A stretch of 61,813 nucleotides of DNA from Thermodesulfovibrio sp. (GCA_020725335.1 DYFF01000014.1:1-61813), one strand, 5' to 3'; positions 43,895 to 53,632 are shown, counted from the first letter of the stretch. A program made the numbers and translations. Notes: a model not told the origin generated them from the letters alone.

Positions 43895-45002
43895 ATAAAC
43901 TTTCTCTTACTGCTTCATATACCTCATTTACTCCAATTAAATCCATACAAAAGGGCGACTTGCATTTTTTTGTCAGACATGGATTACATGGCTTTTCTTT
44001 TGCAATGATTCTATGTAAATGATTATCCTGAATAGGCCCAACTCCCCAGAAATTGGTTGGGCAGAAAAGAGAAACTGTTTTTTTCTTAAGTGCTATTGCG
44101 AGATGCATTGTACCTGTATCATTTGTCACTAATATATTAAGTCTATTTATTAAAGCTCCAAGTTCTTTCAAGGATAATTTCCCAGCCAGAGAAATTACTT
44201 TATATTTTATTCCATCTTTTACTTTTTCGCACAGTTCTATCTCCTTTTCGGAACCAAGAATTAAAATGAATATATTTTTATCAAGTTCAATAAGCCTTTT
44301 CCCGAGTTGAATAAATCTATCTGGTGCCCACATTTTATATTTATTTGCTGCACCTATTTGAAAGCCTACTAATGTGTATTTATTATTGATGTCAACTTCT
44401 TTAAGTAAATTTTGTACTTTATTTATTGATTCTTCATCCAATAAAAGAACCATCTCTCTTTTGCTCTCCTTGCAATCAATAAAAGAAGCTGCTTTAAGTC
44501 TTACATCAATACCATGATTATTCAAAGAATTTTCAAATCCGTTGGTTTCATTACTGATTAGAAAAGCAAACTTTTTAGGTATAGGCACCTTTACGATAAA
44601 TCTTGCCCCTCCCAGATATGCCATTGGTGTTGCCTGTGGTTCGTTGCCGTGAAGAATTACGGCTAAATCAAATTTGTTTTTTCTGAACTCTCTTATTGTT
44701 TTAAAAAATTTTTTCCATCCTCCATAATAGGGAATTATTCCGTCAATATGGGGATTGTTCTCAAAAAGTTCCATATTTTTTACATTAAAATGGGCAATTA
44801 TTTTAGCGTGAGGATATCGCTCTCTTATTGCTCTAATTGCAGGGGTAGACATAAGAGTATCTCCAATTGCCGTTGATGAGACCACAAGAATATTTTTAAC
44901 TTCGTCAGGATTAAAATTTTTCAAATCTGTCTGCCTTTTGTCAAAATTTTTGATTATTTTTAGTGCAAAATACAGCAAATTCTCTATGACATTAATTCTC
45001 AT
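43875..45002 (-). CDS. GT9 heptosyltransferase-like protein
   Basis: 375 residues. Seen: ILVVSSTAIGDTLMSTPAIRAIRE, KIIAHFNVKNMELFENNPHID, KMWAPDRFIQLGKRL and VTNDTGTMHLAIALKKKTVSLFCPT, the GT9 NDTG(P)xHLA motif. A C-terminal Cys-rich tail CNPCLTKKCKSPFCMD resembles that of heptosyltransferases with a small metal-like cluster. It transfers heptose to LPS core. It overlaps both neighbours by 11-20 bp. Confidence 0.88.
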   Translation of the reverse strand: MRINVIENLLYFALKIIKNFDKRQTDLKNFNPDEVKNILVVSSTAIGDTLMSTPAIRAIRERYPHAKIIAHFNVKNMELFENNPHIDGIIPYYGGWKKFFKTIREFRKNKFDLAVILHGNEPQATPMAYLGGARFIVKVPIPKKFAFLISNETNGFENSLNNHGIDVRLKAASFIDCKESKREMVLLLDEESINKVQNLLKEVDINNKYTLVGFQIGAANKYKMWAPDRFIQLGKRLIELDKNIFILILGSEKEIELCEKVKDGIKYKVISLAGKLSLKELGALINRLNILVTNDTGTMHLAIALKKKTVSLFCPTNFWGVGPIQDNHLHRIIAKEKPCNPCLTKKCKSPFCMDLIGVNEVYEAVRESLYENNSL

Positions 45003-46131
45003 TTTGTTCCATATTTGAATTATCTATATTTGATGAGAGAATCTTAATAACCTCATCTGGACTTATATCAAACAGGCATTTACTTATTTTACTTCCTTCA
45101 CACCCATCATTTCCACAGGGAATGCAGCTCCAATCTCTTTGAATTACTATATTCCCCCCAAATTTTTGTATACCATTTCTTCTCTTATATGGATTATCAT
45201 TAGCTTTATTATCCCATGGTCCCCAGTGAAATGCTCCACTTGGACCAAAAAGTGCAACTACGGGTTTTCCCAATGCAGCTGCTATGTGCATAGGTGCTGT
45301 ATCTATTCCAAAATAGATATCACAGACTGAAGAGACTGCTATCAGTTGTCTGAGAGTTAACTTGCCTGCGAGGTTGACTATGGGATTAGATTGTCTGTTC
45401 CCCCCTGAAAGATAGCGGACTGATATATGAGATAAAATTGAATCAATCTTTTTTAATTCATTCATCTCTGCGGACGAGGTTAAAACAACCTTGTAATCTT
45501 TTTCTATAAACCATTTTATAACTTCTGCTATATATTCATCTTTCCAACATTTAAAAAGCCAACGAGATGTAGGATGAATATGGACAACCTTATGGTAATT
45601 GGAAGGAGAAATTAGATTCCTTGCCCACTCTTTTTCATCTTCTGTAACATTGAGAATAACCTGGGGCTTTCCTTTTTTTATTCCCATTTTTTCAAGGACT
45701 TCAAGATTTTGAAGCACTGTGTGTTTTTTTCCATTTGTTTCAAAAATTTCTGTATAAAGATACTTTTTCCCGAGGAATCCCCTTGCCCTTATTCCTACCC
45801 TCCTTTTTGCTCCTGAAAAATAGGAGATAACTGCCGCTCTGTCTCCTCCTGTTAGGTCTATGGTTAAATCAAACCCTATCTTTTTTATTTCTTTTAGAAA
45901 CTTTATTTCCTCTGTATATCGCTTAAAAAAATGCATTTTTTTAACTCCTCTATCATATGTAATAACTTGGTCTATATAATGATTTTTTTCGAGAACAGCC
46001 TCTGTGCCTTTGTTTACTAAAAAAGCAACAAAAGACTCGGGGATATTTTCTTTTAAAGCCCTGGCGACAGGCGTAGTAAGCAAAACGTCTCCAATATGCC
46101 GTAGTTTTATGACAAGAATTTTTTTATACAT
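44992..46131 (-). CDS. GT9 heptosyltransferase (WaaQ/RfaQ-like)
   Basis: 379 residues. Seen: ILVIKLRHIGDVLLTTPVARAL (the LRxxGDVLLTTP start of heptosyltransferase III/WaaQ), TIDLTGGDRAAVISYFSGAKRRVG, HPTSRWLFKCWKDEY, and GIDTAPMHIAAALGKPVVALFGPSGAFHWGPW. The Cys tail CIPCGNDGCEGSKISKC parallels the preceding GT9. It overlaps the WaaG-like gene by 25 bp. Heptosyltransferase III activity is likely but not certain. Confidence 0.88.
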   Translation of the reverse strand: MYKKILVIKLRHIGDVLLTTPVARALKENIPESFVAFLVNKGTEAVLEKNHYIDQVITYDRGVKKMHFFKRYTEEIKFLKEIKKIGFDLTIDLTGGDRAAVISYFSGAKRRVGIRARGFLGKKYLYTEIFETNGKKHTVLQNLEVLEKMGIKKGKPQVILNVTEDEKEWARNLISPSNYHKVVHIHPTSRWLFKCWKDEYIAEVIKWFIEKDYKVVLTSSAEMNELKKIDSILSHISVRYLSGGNRQSNPIVNLAGKLTLRQLIAVSSVCDIYFGIDTAPMHIAAALGKPVVALFGPSGAFHWGPWDNKANDNPYKRRNGIQKFGGNIVIQRDWSCIPCGNDGCEGSKISKCLFDISPDEVIKILSSNIDNSNMEQNEN

Positions 46132-47210
46132 TTTATGAATTCCTCTGTAGCTTTTTCGATTGTAAACTCCTTTGCTTTTTTTCTTGCAAAATTTCCCATT
46201 TTTTCACGATTTTCTATGGCGATATTTATTTTATCTGCAAGCTCTTCGTGGTCAAAAAGATTTTTTAGTATGAACCCCTCTTTCCATTCCTCAATTAATT
46301 CTGCTAAACCATTATTAATTGTTGTAATAACTGGAATTCCTGATGCCATTGCTTCAATTGTAGCATTACTGAACGGGTCATAAATTGTGGGCAGAACAAA
46401 TAGATCAGCCATTGCATAGAAGTTTTCAATGTCTTTTCTTGTACCCAAAAACAATACTTTATCTTCAATATTAAGACTTTTAGATACTTTCACGTATTTT
46501 TTTATATCTCCCTTTCCTATCACAAGAAGTAAATATGGCCTTTTTCTCAGAATTGCTAAAGCTTTAAGAAGAGTAAGGAGCCCTTTCCTTTTAAAGCCTG
46601 AGCCAACAAATAGGATGACTTTCATATCGTCTTGTAAGTTATATAATTGCCTTAATTGACTCTGTTTTTCTCTGTTTTTTGGCGAAAATTTCTCAATATC
46701 AACACCATTGTAAATTACTGTTATTTTTGAAGATGGTATTTCATAATAACTAATTATCTCATTTTTCACCATATGAGAATTTGCAATTATTAAAGAAGTT
46801 TTTTCAAAGATTTCCCTTTCAAGATTGAGATAAAATCGGTGAAGTGGATTTAGTTTAAATGTAATTCTTTTTAATTCGGGTTCAAAGACAGAGCGTAATT
46901 CAAGCCATCTTATATGGCAACCCTCGCCAGCCCTGTAAATATGTTGATTTGTGGTTCTTTCAAAGCTAATTACGCAGTCAAAATCCTTGAGATTTATGTT
47001 TAAATTGCTATTGAAAGTATAAGCTCTTAGAAAAGATCCAAAAGGTATGATAGGTACTTTGTGAAAAACTAATTCTTTGTGATGTAGCCAATTATTTGAA
47101 AATATATGGATTTCAAATTTCTCTTTGATTAATGATTCTAAGAGCGTGTTAAGATATTTTTCAGCTCCACCATAAAAGGAAAAGTTTCTCTTTATGAATG
47201 CGATTTTCAT
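46107..47210 (-). CDS. WaaG-like GT4 glycosyltransferase (LPS core)
   Basis: 367 residues. SFERTTNQHIYRAGEGCHIRWLELR matches the YRAGxGCHxxWLE motif of WaaG/RfaG, the core glucosyltransferase I family. Also VIYNGVDIEKFSPKNREKQ, FVGSGFKRKGLLTLLKAL and LPTIYDPFSNATIEAMASGIPVITT. It is second in the cluster, after the deacetylase, whose stop it overlaps by 1 bp. Confidence 0.88.
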   Translation of the reverse strand: MKIAFIKRNFSFYGGAEKYLNTLLESLIKEKFEIHIFSNNWLHHKELVFHKVPIIPFGSFLRAYTFNSNLNINLKDFDCVISFERTTNQHIYRAGEGCHIRWLELRSVFEPELKRITFKLNPLHRFYLNLEREIFEKTSLIIANSHMVKNEIISYYEIPSSKITVIYNGVDIEKFSPKNREKQSQLRQLYNLQDDMKVILFVGSGFKRKGLLTLLKALAILRKRPYLLLVIGKGDIKKYVKVSKSLNIEDKVLFLGTRKDIENFYAMADLFVLPTIYDPFSNATIEAMASGIPVITTINNGLAELIEEWKEGFILKNLFDHEELADKINIAIENREKMGNFARKKAKEFTIEKATEEFIKCIKKFLS

Positions 47211-47995
47211 TAAAGTCTTATCCTATGATATATTTTACTGAGTATTGACGAACTATAAATGATCAGTTTTTTATTTATCCAACCTATTCCTTTGTTTTTT
47301 ATTGCTATTCTTTTAATTAATAAAGGGTTATTCAAATTTGCTCCCCTTTGTGTTGTATAGAGACCCTGGAACCCTAATTTTTTTGCTATATCAACAGCTT
47401 TTTCATCATAAACTCCCTTAGGCCATGCTAAATGAAGGGGGTCTTTACTGAGATGCCTAATTAACAACTCTTTCCCAAGTTTTAAATCTTTTTCTATTGC
47501 CACATAATCAGAAATTTCAATGAAATTCGGGATTCTATGAGAATGTCCATGACTCTGAATATCAAAAAAACCTTCTTGTTCTGCTTCTCTTAGCTCACTC
47601 CATGTACACATGACCTCATGCTTTCTTTCTGAAAAGGCAAGCCTCCACATTTCTTTGTGAGTGAGTGGCTTAAAGTTATCCCTTTTAATATCTAAATCAG
47701 TTATAAAATCTGTTGCCACAAACAATAGTGCTTTCATTTTATATTTTTTAAGAACTGGAGATGCAAAAATATAGTTATCCACAAAACCATCGTCAAAGGT
47801 GATAAGAAGGCATTTTTTTCTTGACTCTTTAGGATTTCCCATTAGATATAGAAACTCTTTGCCATCAAGAGTTTTCCATCTCTTTCTTGTTAAACCATTT
47901 AATTGTTCTTCAAAAACCTCTGGAGTAACATTGAGGGGACTATTTAATGGCATCACATGGTGATACATTAAAACAGGTATGGAATTAAAAAACAT
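47210..47995 (-). CDS. polysaccharide deacetylase (NodB family)
   Basis: A 261-residue carbohydrate esterase family 4-like enzyme. Motif 1 LITFDDGFVDNY (catalytic base and metal Asp), motif 2 DIQSHGHSHRIP (H..H zinc ligands), motif 3 LAWPKGVYDE. A starting VLMYHHVMP is typical of the PgaB/IcaB-like group, though no lipid anchor or export signal is evident. It lies 12 bp after nrdD and opens the LPS cluster. Confidence 0.85.
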   Translation of the reverse strand: MFFNSIPVLMYHHVMPLNSPLNVTPEVFEEQLNGLTRKRWKTLDGKEFLYLMGNPKESRKKCLLITFDDGFVDNYIFASPVLKKYKMKALLFVATDFITDLDIKRDNFKPLTHKEMWRLAFSERKHEVMCTWSELREAEQEGFFDIQSHGHSHRIPNFIEISDYVAIEKDLKLGKELLIRHLSKDPLHLAWPKGVYDEKAVDIAKKLGFQGLYTTQRGANLNNPLLIKRIAIKNKGIGWINKKLIIYSSSILSKIYHRIRL

Positions 47996-48007
47996 CGTAT
48001 AAATTTC

Positions 48008-50083
48008 TCATAACTCCATATACCGTCTGTCCCTAAATTCTTCCTTTTTGCCATCATTCCAGTTAGATAAGGGACGGAGGTAGCCCACAACTCGGGAATA
48101 AATTTCACACTCTCTGCCACATTTGGGACAAACTGAGTGTTCACCTTCAATATAGCCACACTCAGAGCAAACGCTAAAAGTTGGAGTTATGCTAATGTAT
48201 GGAAGTGAGTATTTTTCAAAAACTGCTTTTATAAATCCCTTGAGTTTCTCAGGGTTAGGTTTTTCACCTAAGAATATATGTTGCACTGTGCCTCCAGTGT
48301 ATTTGCTTTGCAGTTCATCCTGATTATTAAGTATATAATGAATTGACTCTGTAAATCCAACAGGAAGCCAAGAGGAGTTTGTGTAGTAGGGATTCTCTTT
48401 CCCCTGGGTAAATATGTCAGGATACCTCTGTTTGTCAATTTGGGCAAGTCTGTAACTTGTTCCCTCTGCTGGCGTTGCCTCAAGATTGTATAGATTACCT
48501 GTTTCTTTTTGGAATTCAATGAGTTTTTCCCGCATAAGGTCCATTACTTTCAAGGCAAAGGCTTTTCCTTCCTCTGTCCAAATACCTCTGGAGTTTAACC
48601 ATCGGGCATTTACTATTGCTTCATTCATGCCAATTATCCCAATAGTTGAAAAATGATTACTCCAATATGCTCCTGTTCTTTCTTTTATAGAACTCAGATA
48701 ATGCTTGGAGTAGGGGTAAAGTCCTGAATCTGTAAATCTCTCAAGTACTTTCCGCTTTATCTCAAGGGACGTCTTTGCAATCTCCATAAGCCTGAGAAGT
48801 CTTTGATAAAATTCCTCTTCTGAATTACTTAAATATCCGATTCTTGGAAGATCTATGGTCACAACCCCTATACTTCCTGTGAGAGGATTGGAACCAAAGA
48901 GTCCACCACCACGGTGCTTTAGCTCTTTAGTTTCGAGTCTGAGCCTGCAACACATAGAGCGAGCATCCTCTGGTTTTAAATCAGAATTAACATAGTTTGC
49001 GAAATAGGGGATTCCATACTTTGCTGTTGCCTCCATTATTAAATCAACTACAGGGCTGTTCCAGTCGAAATCTTTTGTAATGTTGATTGTAGGAATAGGA
49101 AAGGTAAAAACTCTTCCTTTGGCATCGCCTTCAGAAAGCACCTCAAATAGAGCCTGACTGAATATGTCCATCTCTTTCTGAAAGTCTCTGTATGTGGTAT
49201 CCTGAGGCTTTCCTCCGATTATCACTGCCTGATTTACAAGATGCTCAGGCACTTTAAGGTCAATGGTGATATTGGAGAAAGGGGTCTGAAACCCCACCCT
49301 TGTGGGCACATTAAGGTTGAAGACCCATTCTTGAATCGCCTGCTTTACCTGTTTGTAGTTAAGTCCATCATGAGCAATGAAGGGTGCAAGAAGGGTATCT
49401 ACATTACTGAAAGCTTGCGCACCTGCTGTTTCGCCCTGGGTTGTATATAGGAAATTCACGATCTGTCCGAGAGCTGGACGGAAATGCTTAGCAGGAAGGG
49501 ATTCAACTTTCCCCGGGACACCACCAAATCCACGAATAAGTAAATCCATCAAATCCCATCCTACACAATAGGGTGCGAGCACGTTTAAGTCATGGATATG
49601 CATATCTCCATTTATGTGAGCTTCTCTTACTTCAGGTGGATAGATTTTATGTAGCCAATAGCTTTTACTTATCTCAGAAGAAATGTAGTTATTAAGTCCC
49701 TGGAGACTGAAACTCATGTTCGAGTTTTCACTTATTCGCCAGTCAACTTTACTGAGATAAGTATCAACAAGTTCAAGTCCACGCTGACGGGCTATCTCAC
49801 GCATACGTGCATGTTGGTCACGATAGATAATGTAAGCTTTGGCTGTTTTACGATATGGACTGCTTAGGAGTATCTCCTCAACTATATCCTGAATCTCTTC
49901 AACATGCGGGTCACGGTTGCGTATCAATTCTTCAGCAAGCAGAAGGACTTTTATTGTAAGCCTTTTTGCAGTTTCATAATCAAATTCAGCTGTAGCTTTT
50001 CCTGCCTTTGAAATGGCTATGGTAATTTTTTCAGGGTCAAAGGGGACAATGCGTCCATCACGTTTGATTATATTTTTGAACAT
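48008..50083 (-). CDS. nrdD: anaerobic (class III) ribonucleoside-triphosphate reductase
   Basis: Makes dNTPs from NTPs with a glycyl radical; oxygen-sensitive. 691 residues: ATP-cone (KRDGRIVPFDPEKITIAIS), central catalytic region (NTPTRVGFQTPFSN-type: LNVPTRVGFQTPFSNI), PIPTINITKDFDW, zinc site CSECGYIEGEHSVCPKCGREC, and the glycyl radical motif SRVVGYLRP near the C-terminus. A cobalamin riboswitch lies upstream. The RBS GGGAGGG is inside a small hairpin. The activase gene nrdG is not adjacent. Confidence 0.95.
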   Translation of the reverse strand: MFKNIIKRDGRIVPFDPEKITIAISKAGKATAEFDYETAKRLTIKVLLLAEELIRNRDPHVEEIQDIVEEILLSSPYRKTAKAYIIYRDQHARMREIARQRGLELVDTYLSKVDWRISENSNMSFSLQGLNNYISSEISKSYWLHKIYPPEVREAHINGDMHIHDLNVLAPYCVGWDLMDLLIRGFGGVPGKVESLPAKHFRPALGQIVNFLYTTQGETAGAQAFSNVDTLLAPFIAHDGLNYKQVKQAIQEWVFNLNVPTRVGFQTPFSNITIDLKVPEHLVNQAVIIGGKPQDTTYRDFQKEMDIFSQALFEVLSEGDAKGRVFTFPIPTINITKDFDWNSPVVDLIMEATAKYGIPYFANYVNSDLKPEDARSMCCRLRLETKELKHRGGGLFGSNPLTGSIGVVTIDLPRIGYLSNSEEEFYQRLLRLMEIAKTSLEIKRKVLERFTDSGLYPYSKHYLSSIKERTGAYWSNHFSTIGIIGMNEAIVNARWLNSRGIWTEEGKAFALKVMDLMREKLIEFQKETGNLYNLEATPAEGTSYRLAQIDKQRYPDIFTQGKENPYYTNSSWLPVGFTESIHYILNNQDELQSKYTGGTVQHIFLGEKPNPEKLKGFIKAVFEKYSLPYISITPTFSVCSECGYIEGEHSVCPKCGRECEIYSRVVGYLRPLSNWNDGKKEEFRDRRYMEL

Positions 50084-50088
50084 TTAAC

Positions 50089-50315
50089 CCTCCCGCGAGG
50101 TATTTCTGAAGCCATATGGCTTCAAGCTGGATAGGTCTTCCGGCTTTGGGCTTTGTGTCCTACTTACCCACCTTCCCAGAGAATAACTCCAGTGGTTTCT
50201 ACTCCAAAAACTCTCCGATTTTCTGGAGAACTCGGAGCAAGGGCTTTCGTTCCCAACACGGCTGCGGGGCAGCGGAGGATTCTCACCCCTCTTCCCTTAA
50301 TTCCAGCACTTATAA
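50089..50315 (-). promoter_or_regulatory. cobalamin (B12) riboswitch upstream of nrdD
   Basis: Read leftward the conserved B12-aptamer elements occur in order: GGTGAGAATCC (50287-50277), GCCCCGCAGCCGTG (50270-50257), CCACTGG (50195-50189), GGGAAGG (50177-50171) and GCCGGAAGACCTATCC (50144-50129), the B12-box and kissing-loop region. After it come a 7-bp palindromic hairpin (50124-50107) and CCTCGCGGGAGG (50100-50089), which can hide the nrdD Shine-Dalgarno. It predicts repression of nrdD when cobalamin is plentiful, probably by translation block. Confidence 0.9.
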
Positions 50316-50346
50316 ACTTACAAGAGATCGTGGTATTTTGTCAATT

Positions 50347-51213
50347 TTAAATATCTTTTAGAATATTTTTTAATTCTTCTAATGTAAGTTCGTATTTTCT
50401 TTTGCAAAAATAACATTCAATCTCAACTGTTTTACCTTCTTCAATCATTTCTTCTATTTCTTTTTTACCCAGAGTTACTACAGCATTTATAACTCTATCT
50501 TTAGAACATGGACAGCTATAACTTATTTCGCTTCTTAGCAGCAATTCAATTGGTAATCCAACTGCTTCTTCGAGCATTTGTAAAGGATTTAATCCTTGTA
50601 GAATCATAGTGGAGGATGATCTGCATTGAGAGAGTTTTCTTTCAAGGAAATCTATTATTTCAGGTTTTGTTTGAGGCATTGTTTGAATCATGAAACCACC
50701 GGCAGCTTTAACTGAATTATCAGTCTCAACAAAAACACCTAAGGATACTGCTGAAGGGATTTGTTCAGAGGTATTTAGATAATAGGCTAAATCTGTAGCA
50801 ATTTCTCCTGTTTGAAGGGCAACACTACTTTGATAATACTCTCTTAACCCAAGGTCTCTTATGACATTAAGGAATCCCTTTCCCACTGCTCTTCCCACAT
50901 CAATTTTTTCACCTTTCAATCCCATGTATATGTGGGGTCTTTTTACATAAGCCCTAACCCTGAAAAGCCAATCTGATTCTGCTACTATTTCTTGTAATGG
51001 CCCATCACCTTTTACCTGTAACATCACCTTTTGTTTGTCCTTAAGTGTAGAGGCAAGAAGTAATGTGCCGGCAATTACTCTTCCCATTGCTGCTGTAGCT
51101 GTAGGCCAAGTGTCGTGGATTTTGCGAGCTTCTTCAACAACTTCTGTACAATTGACTGCAACTACTAATACATGTTCATCTTTTATTAAGCCTTTTACTA
51201 TTTCATCCATCAA
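50347..51213 (-). CDS. hslO: Hsp33 redox-regulated chaperone
   Basis: 288 residues. A redox-switched holdase active under oxidative heat stress. The zinc/disulfide switch is seen as CPC in SYSCPCSKDRV (near 232) and CYFC in IECYFCKRKYEL (near 268). Also GDGPLQEIVAESD and GGFMIQTMPQT. It overlaps the SAM-hydrolase gene by 11 bp on the upstream side. In an anaerobe it fits oxygen-stress protection. Confidence 0.94.
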   Translation of the reverse strand: MMDEIVKGLIKDEHVLVVAVNCTEVVEEARKIHDTWPTATAAMGRVIAGTLLLASTLKDKQKVMLQVKGDGPLQEIVAESDWLFRVRAYVKRPHIYMGLKGEKIDVGRAVGKGFLNVIRDLGLREYYQSSVALQTGEIATDLAYYLNTSEQIPSAVSLGVFVETDNSVKAAGGFMIQTMPQTKPEIIDFLERKLSQCRSSSTMILQGLNPLQMLEEAVGLPIELLLRSEISYSCPCSKDRVINAVVTLGKKEIEEMIEEGKTVEIECYFCKRKYELTLEELKNILKDI

Positions 51214-52000
51214 TTAATACCTCTACGATTGAATTTTTATCTATATTGAGAGCCTTTGCTGCATTACCTTTGTATAAAAATATCTCAATAAAATCGTCAC
51301 TATTTACTAAAGCTGCAGGTTTTTCCCCTCCCTCGTTATAAAATCTAACAATTGGTAATGATATCCCTTGAATTTTAACTTCTTGAGGTTTCTCTGAAGA
51401 GATTTTTATGTTAGTTATGGCATTGCCAAATTTATCAATATGAATAACTTTCCCAATTATTTTTAAAACTTTTTTATTTTTGATAATTTTGGGTTCTTCT
51501 ACAGTAAAAGTTATTAGTTTTTTAATTTCTTTTCCGAAATTTTCAATTGATTCACCTTTTGAAAGCCAAGCAGCTGACGGTGCAAATAAATCTCTTCCCT
51601 GAAAGGTTGGACTATTTTGCCTCAACATATATCTCTTGTTTTCTATACAAAATGCTTTAAATTTCTTATCCTTTATGAGGTAGCTTATTAAACCATTATC
51701 TGGAAATAGAAAGTAGTGTTTGTCAATTTCTGCAATTACTGCTTTTCTTTTAGAACCTACCCCCGGGTCAACTACAGCAATATGAATTGTTCCGGGAGGG
51801 AAATATTTGTAGCTATTCCAGAGCACGAAAGAGGCTTCTTCTATATCATGACTCTTGATATCATGAGTAATATCTACTATTGTGATATAGGGATTTATTG
51901 ACAATATTACTCCTTTCATCTGTCCTACAAAAGGGTCTAAATAGCCAAAATCTGTTAAAAGCGTGATTACTTTATTGCTTGATAGTACCGATGAGGTCAT
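51203..52000 (-). CDS. SAM hydrolase/hydroxide adenosyltransferase (DUF62)
   Basis: 265 residues. A member of the fluorinase/chlorinase-like family; most members hydrolyse S-adenosylmethionine to adenosine and methionine. Seen: LLTDFGYLDPFVGQMKGVI, DITHDIKSHDIEEASFVLWN, VVDPGVGSKRKAVIAE, FLFPDNGLISYLI and a C-terminal domain with GNAITNIK. The start overlaps the pyrD 3' end by 29 bp and there is no later ATG, so the exact start is uncertain. Confidence 0.9.
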   Translation of the reverse strand: MTSSVLSSNKVITLLTDFGYLDPFVGQMKGVILSINPYITIVDITHDIKSHDIEEASFVLWNSYKYFPPGTIHIAVVDPGVGSKRKAVIAEIDKHYFLFPDNGLISYLIKDKKFKAFCIENKRYMLRQNSPTFQGRDLFAPSAAWLSKGESIENFGKEIKKLITFTVEEPKIIKNKKVLKIIGKVIHIDKFGNAITNIKISSEKPQEVKIQGISLPIVRFYNEGGEKPAALVNSDDFIEIFLYKGNAAKALNIDKNSIVEVLIDG

Positions 52001-52886
52001 TAATATCTTCTACCCCTTCTTCAATAAGAAAACTCTCTATACCCTTAATCACTTCAATTGCGCATAGGGGATTTATAAAATTTGCTGTACCAACAGCAAC
52101 GGCTTTTGCTCCTACAATGAAAAACTGCAAAGCATCCTCTGCATTGGTTATACCACCAATTCCTATTATGGGTATTTTGACTGCCTTTGAAGCTTCCCAA
52201 ACCATTCTCACTGCAACAGGTCTTATGGCAGGGCCAGAGAGTCCTCCAATTGGATTACCAATGATGCTTTTTTTTGTTTTAATATCAATCACCATTGCAG
52301 GAATAGTGTTTATGAGCGATATAGCATCAGCACCTTCTTCTTCACATATTTTTGCCATTTCTTCAATATCTGTTACTTGAGGTGAAAGCTTTATGATAAG
52401 AGTTTTTTCTGTAACAGCTTTTACTTCTCTTACAGCTTTTCTTAAAAGAGCTGGGTCGAGTCCCATCTTTCTCCATTCACTATTTTTGTTTGGACAGGAG
52501 ACATTCATCTCAAGAGCATGTACTCCCTCTGTTTTATCCAGCTTAGATGCTAACTCTATGTATTCATCAAGATTTTCTCCAAAAAAGTTAACAATTATCT
52601 TTGTGTCAAACCTTTTTAGAATAGGTAATTTTTCTTTCACAAAGGCATCTAAACCTATGTTTTGAAGTCCGATTGAATTGAGCATTCCACAGGGGGTTTC
52701 ATAGATTCTTGGTGGTGGATTTCCCTGCTTAGGCTTAAGAGAGAGCCCTTTTATCACAATTCCACCTAAAAGATTCAAATCAAAGAATTGGGAATACTCC
52801 AATCCGTAACCAAAGGTTCCAGAGGCAGTAAGAACAGGATTTTTTAGTATTAAATCTCCTATTTTGACTTGAAGTATTGGTTTCAT
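51972..52886 (-). CDS. pyrD: dihydroorotate dehydrogenase B catalytic subunit
   Basis: 304 residues, FMN-dependent fourth step of pyrimidine synthesis. Seen: TASGTFGYGLEYSQFF, catalytic Cys in LEMNVSCPNKNSEWRKMG, VIKLSPQVTDIEEMA and IPIIGIGGITNAEDALQFF. The neighbouring pyrK electron-transfer subunit (4-bp overlap) makes this the NAD-linked class 1B enzyme, appropriate to an anaerobe. Confidence 0.95.
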   Translation of the reverse strand: MKPILQVKIGDLILKNPVLTASGTFGYGLEYSQFFDLNLLGGIVIKGLSLKPKQGNPPPRIYETPCGMLNSIGLQNIGLDAFVKEKLPILKRFDTKIIVNFFGENLDEYIELASKLDKTEGVHALEMNVSCPNKNSEWRKMGLDPALLRKAVREVKAVTEKTLIIKLSPQVTDIEEMAKICEEEGADAISLINTIPAMVIDIKTKKSIIGNPIGGLSGPAIRPVAVRMVWEASKAVKIPIIGIGGITNAEDALQFFIVGAKAVAVGTANFINPLCAIEVIKGIESFLIEEGVEDINDLIGTIKQ

Positions 52887-53632
52887 AATTTTAATTCGTT
52901 GAGATTAAAAACAGGTCCTTCGGTGCAAACTCTTTTTAATCCATCTGTAGTTTCAATTACACATCCAAGGCAAGCACCTAATCCGCAAGCCATTCTCTCT
53001 TCCACTGCTACAAAACAATGCATTTCTTTTTTATCCCTTAGTAAATTTTTTAATTCCTTTATCATTACCATTGGACCACAGGCATAAATGGGAAGATTTA
53101 GATTTATTCCCTTTTCTCTAAATGCTTCTGTGACAACTCCTTTATAGTCAACTGCCCCACATTCAGTTGATATGCATATATCTTTAGCTATATTTTTAAG
53201 TTCATCATAAAAAAATATTTCCTTTTTATCTCTTGCACCATAGAAAAGATAAGCCTTTTTAGGAAATTTTTTCATTAAATAGTAAACTGAAGCTATACCA
53301 ATTCCACCAGCTATTACCACGTAATCATCCTTTGGAAACGGATACCATCTGCCAAATGGTCCTGTGAGCTGAATTTCTTCATCTATGTGGAGTTTGCTTA
53401 AAATTTTAGTGCCCTTACCCTTAACTCTGTAAAGAAAACTTAATTTATCACCCTCTAAATCATAAATACTAAAAGGTCTTCCTAAAAGAGGGTCATGTCT
53501 TTCATTCATTCTTAATATGAAAAATTGACCTGGTTTTGCATCTATACTGAAAGGAATTTTTAAGGAGATAAGATATACCCTTTCTGTTAGAGCCTGATTT
53601 TTTATTATTTTACCTTGTAATATCTTATTCAA
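52883..53632 (-). CDS. pyrK: dihydroorotate dehydrogenase B electron-transfer subunit
   Basis: 249 residues with FAD- and NAD-binding domains and a [2Fe-2S] cluster. Seen: [25 protein letters not shown] (FAD), [18 protein letters not shown] (NAD), and cluster Cys in [19 protein letters not shown] plus [10 protein letters not shown]. It overlaps pyrD by 4 bp and greA by 8 bp. Confidence 0.94.
   Translation of the reverse strand: MNKILQGKIIKNQALTERVYLISLKIPFSIDAKPGQFFILRMNERHDPLLGRPFSIYDLEGDKLSFLYRVKGKGTKILSKLHIDEEIQLTGPFGRWYPFPKDDYVVIAGGIGIASVYYLMKKFPKKAYLFYGARDKKEIFFYDELKNIAKDICISTECGAVDYKGVVTEAFREKGINLNLPIYACGPMVMIKELKNLLRDKKEMHCFVAVEERMACGLGACLGCVIETTDGLKRVCTEGPVFNLNELKL

Noticed and set aside
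51979-52380. A 133-codon plus-strand ORF opposite pyrD
   Set aside because: It is the antisense of a clear pyrD; no motif or RBS supports it.
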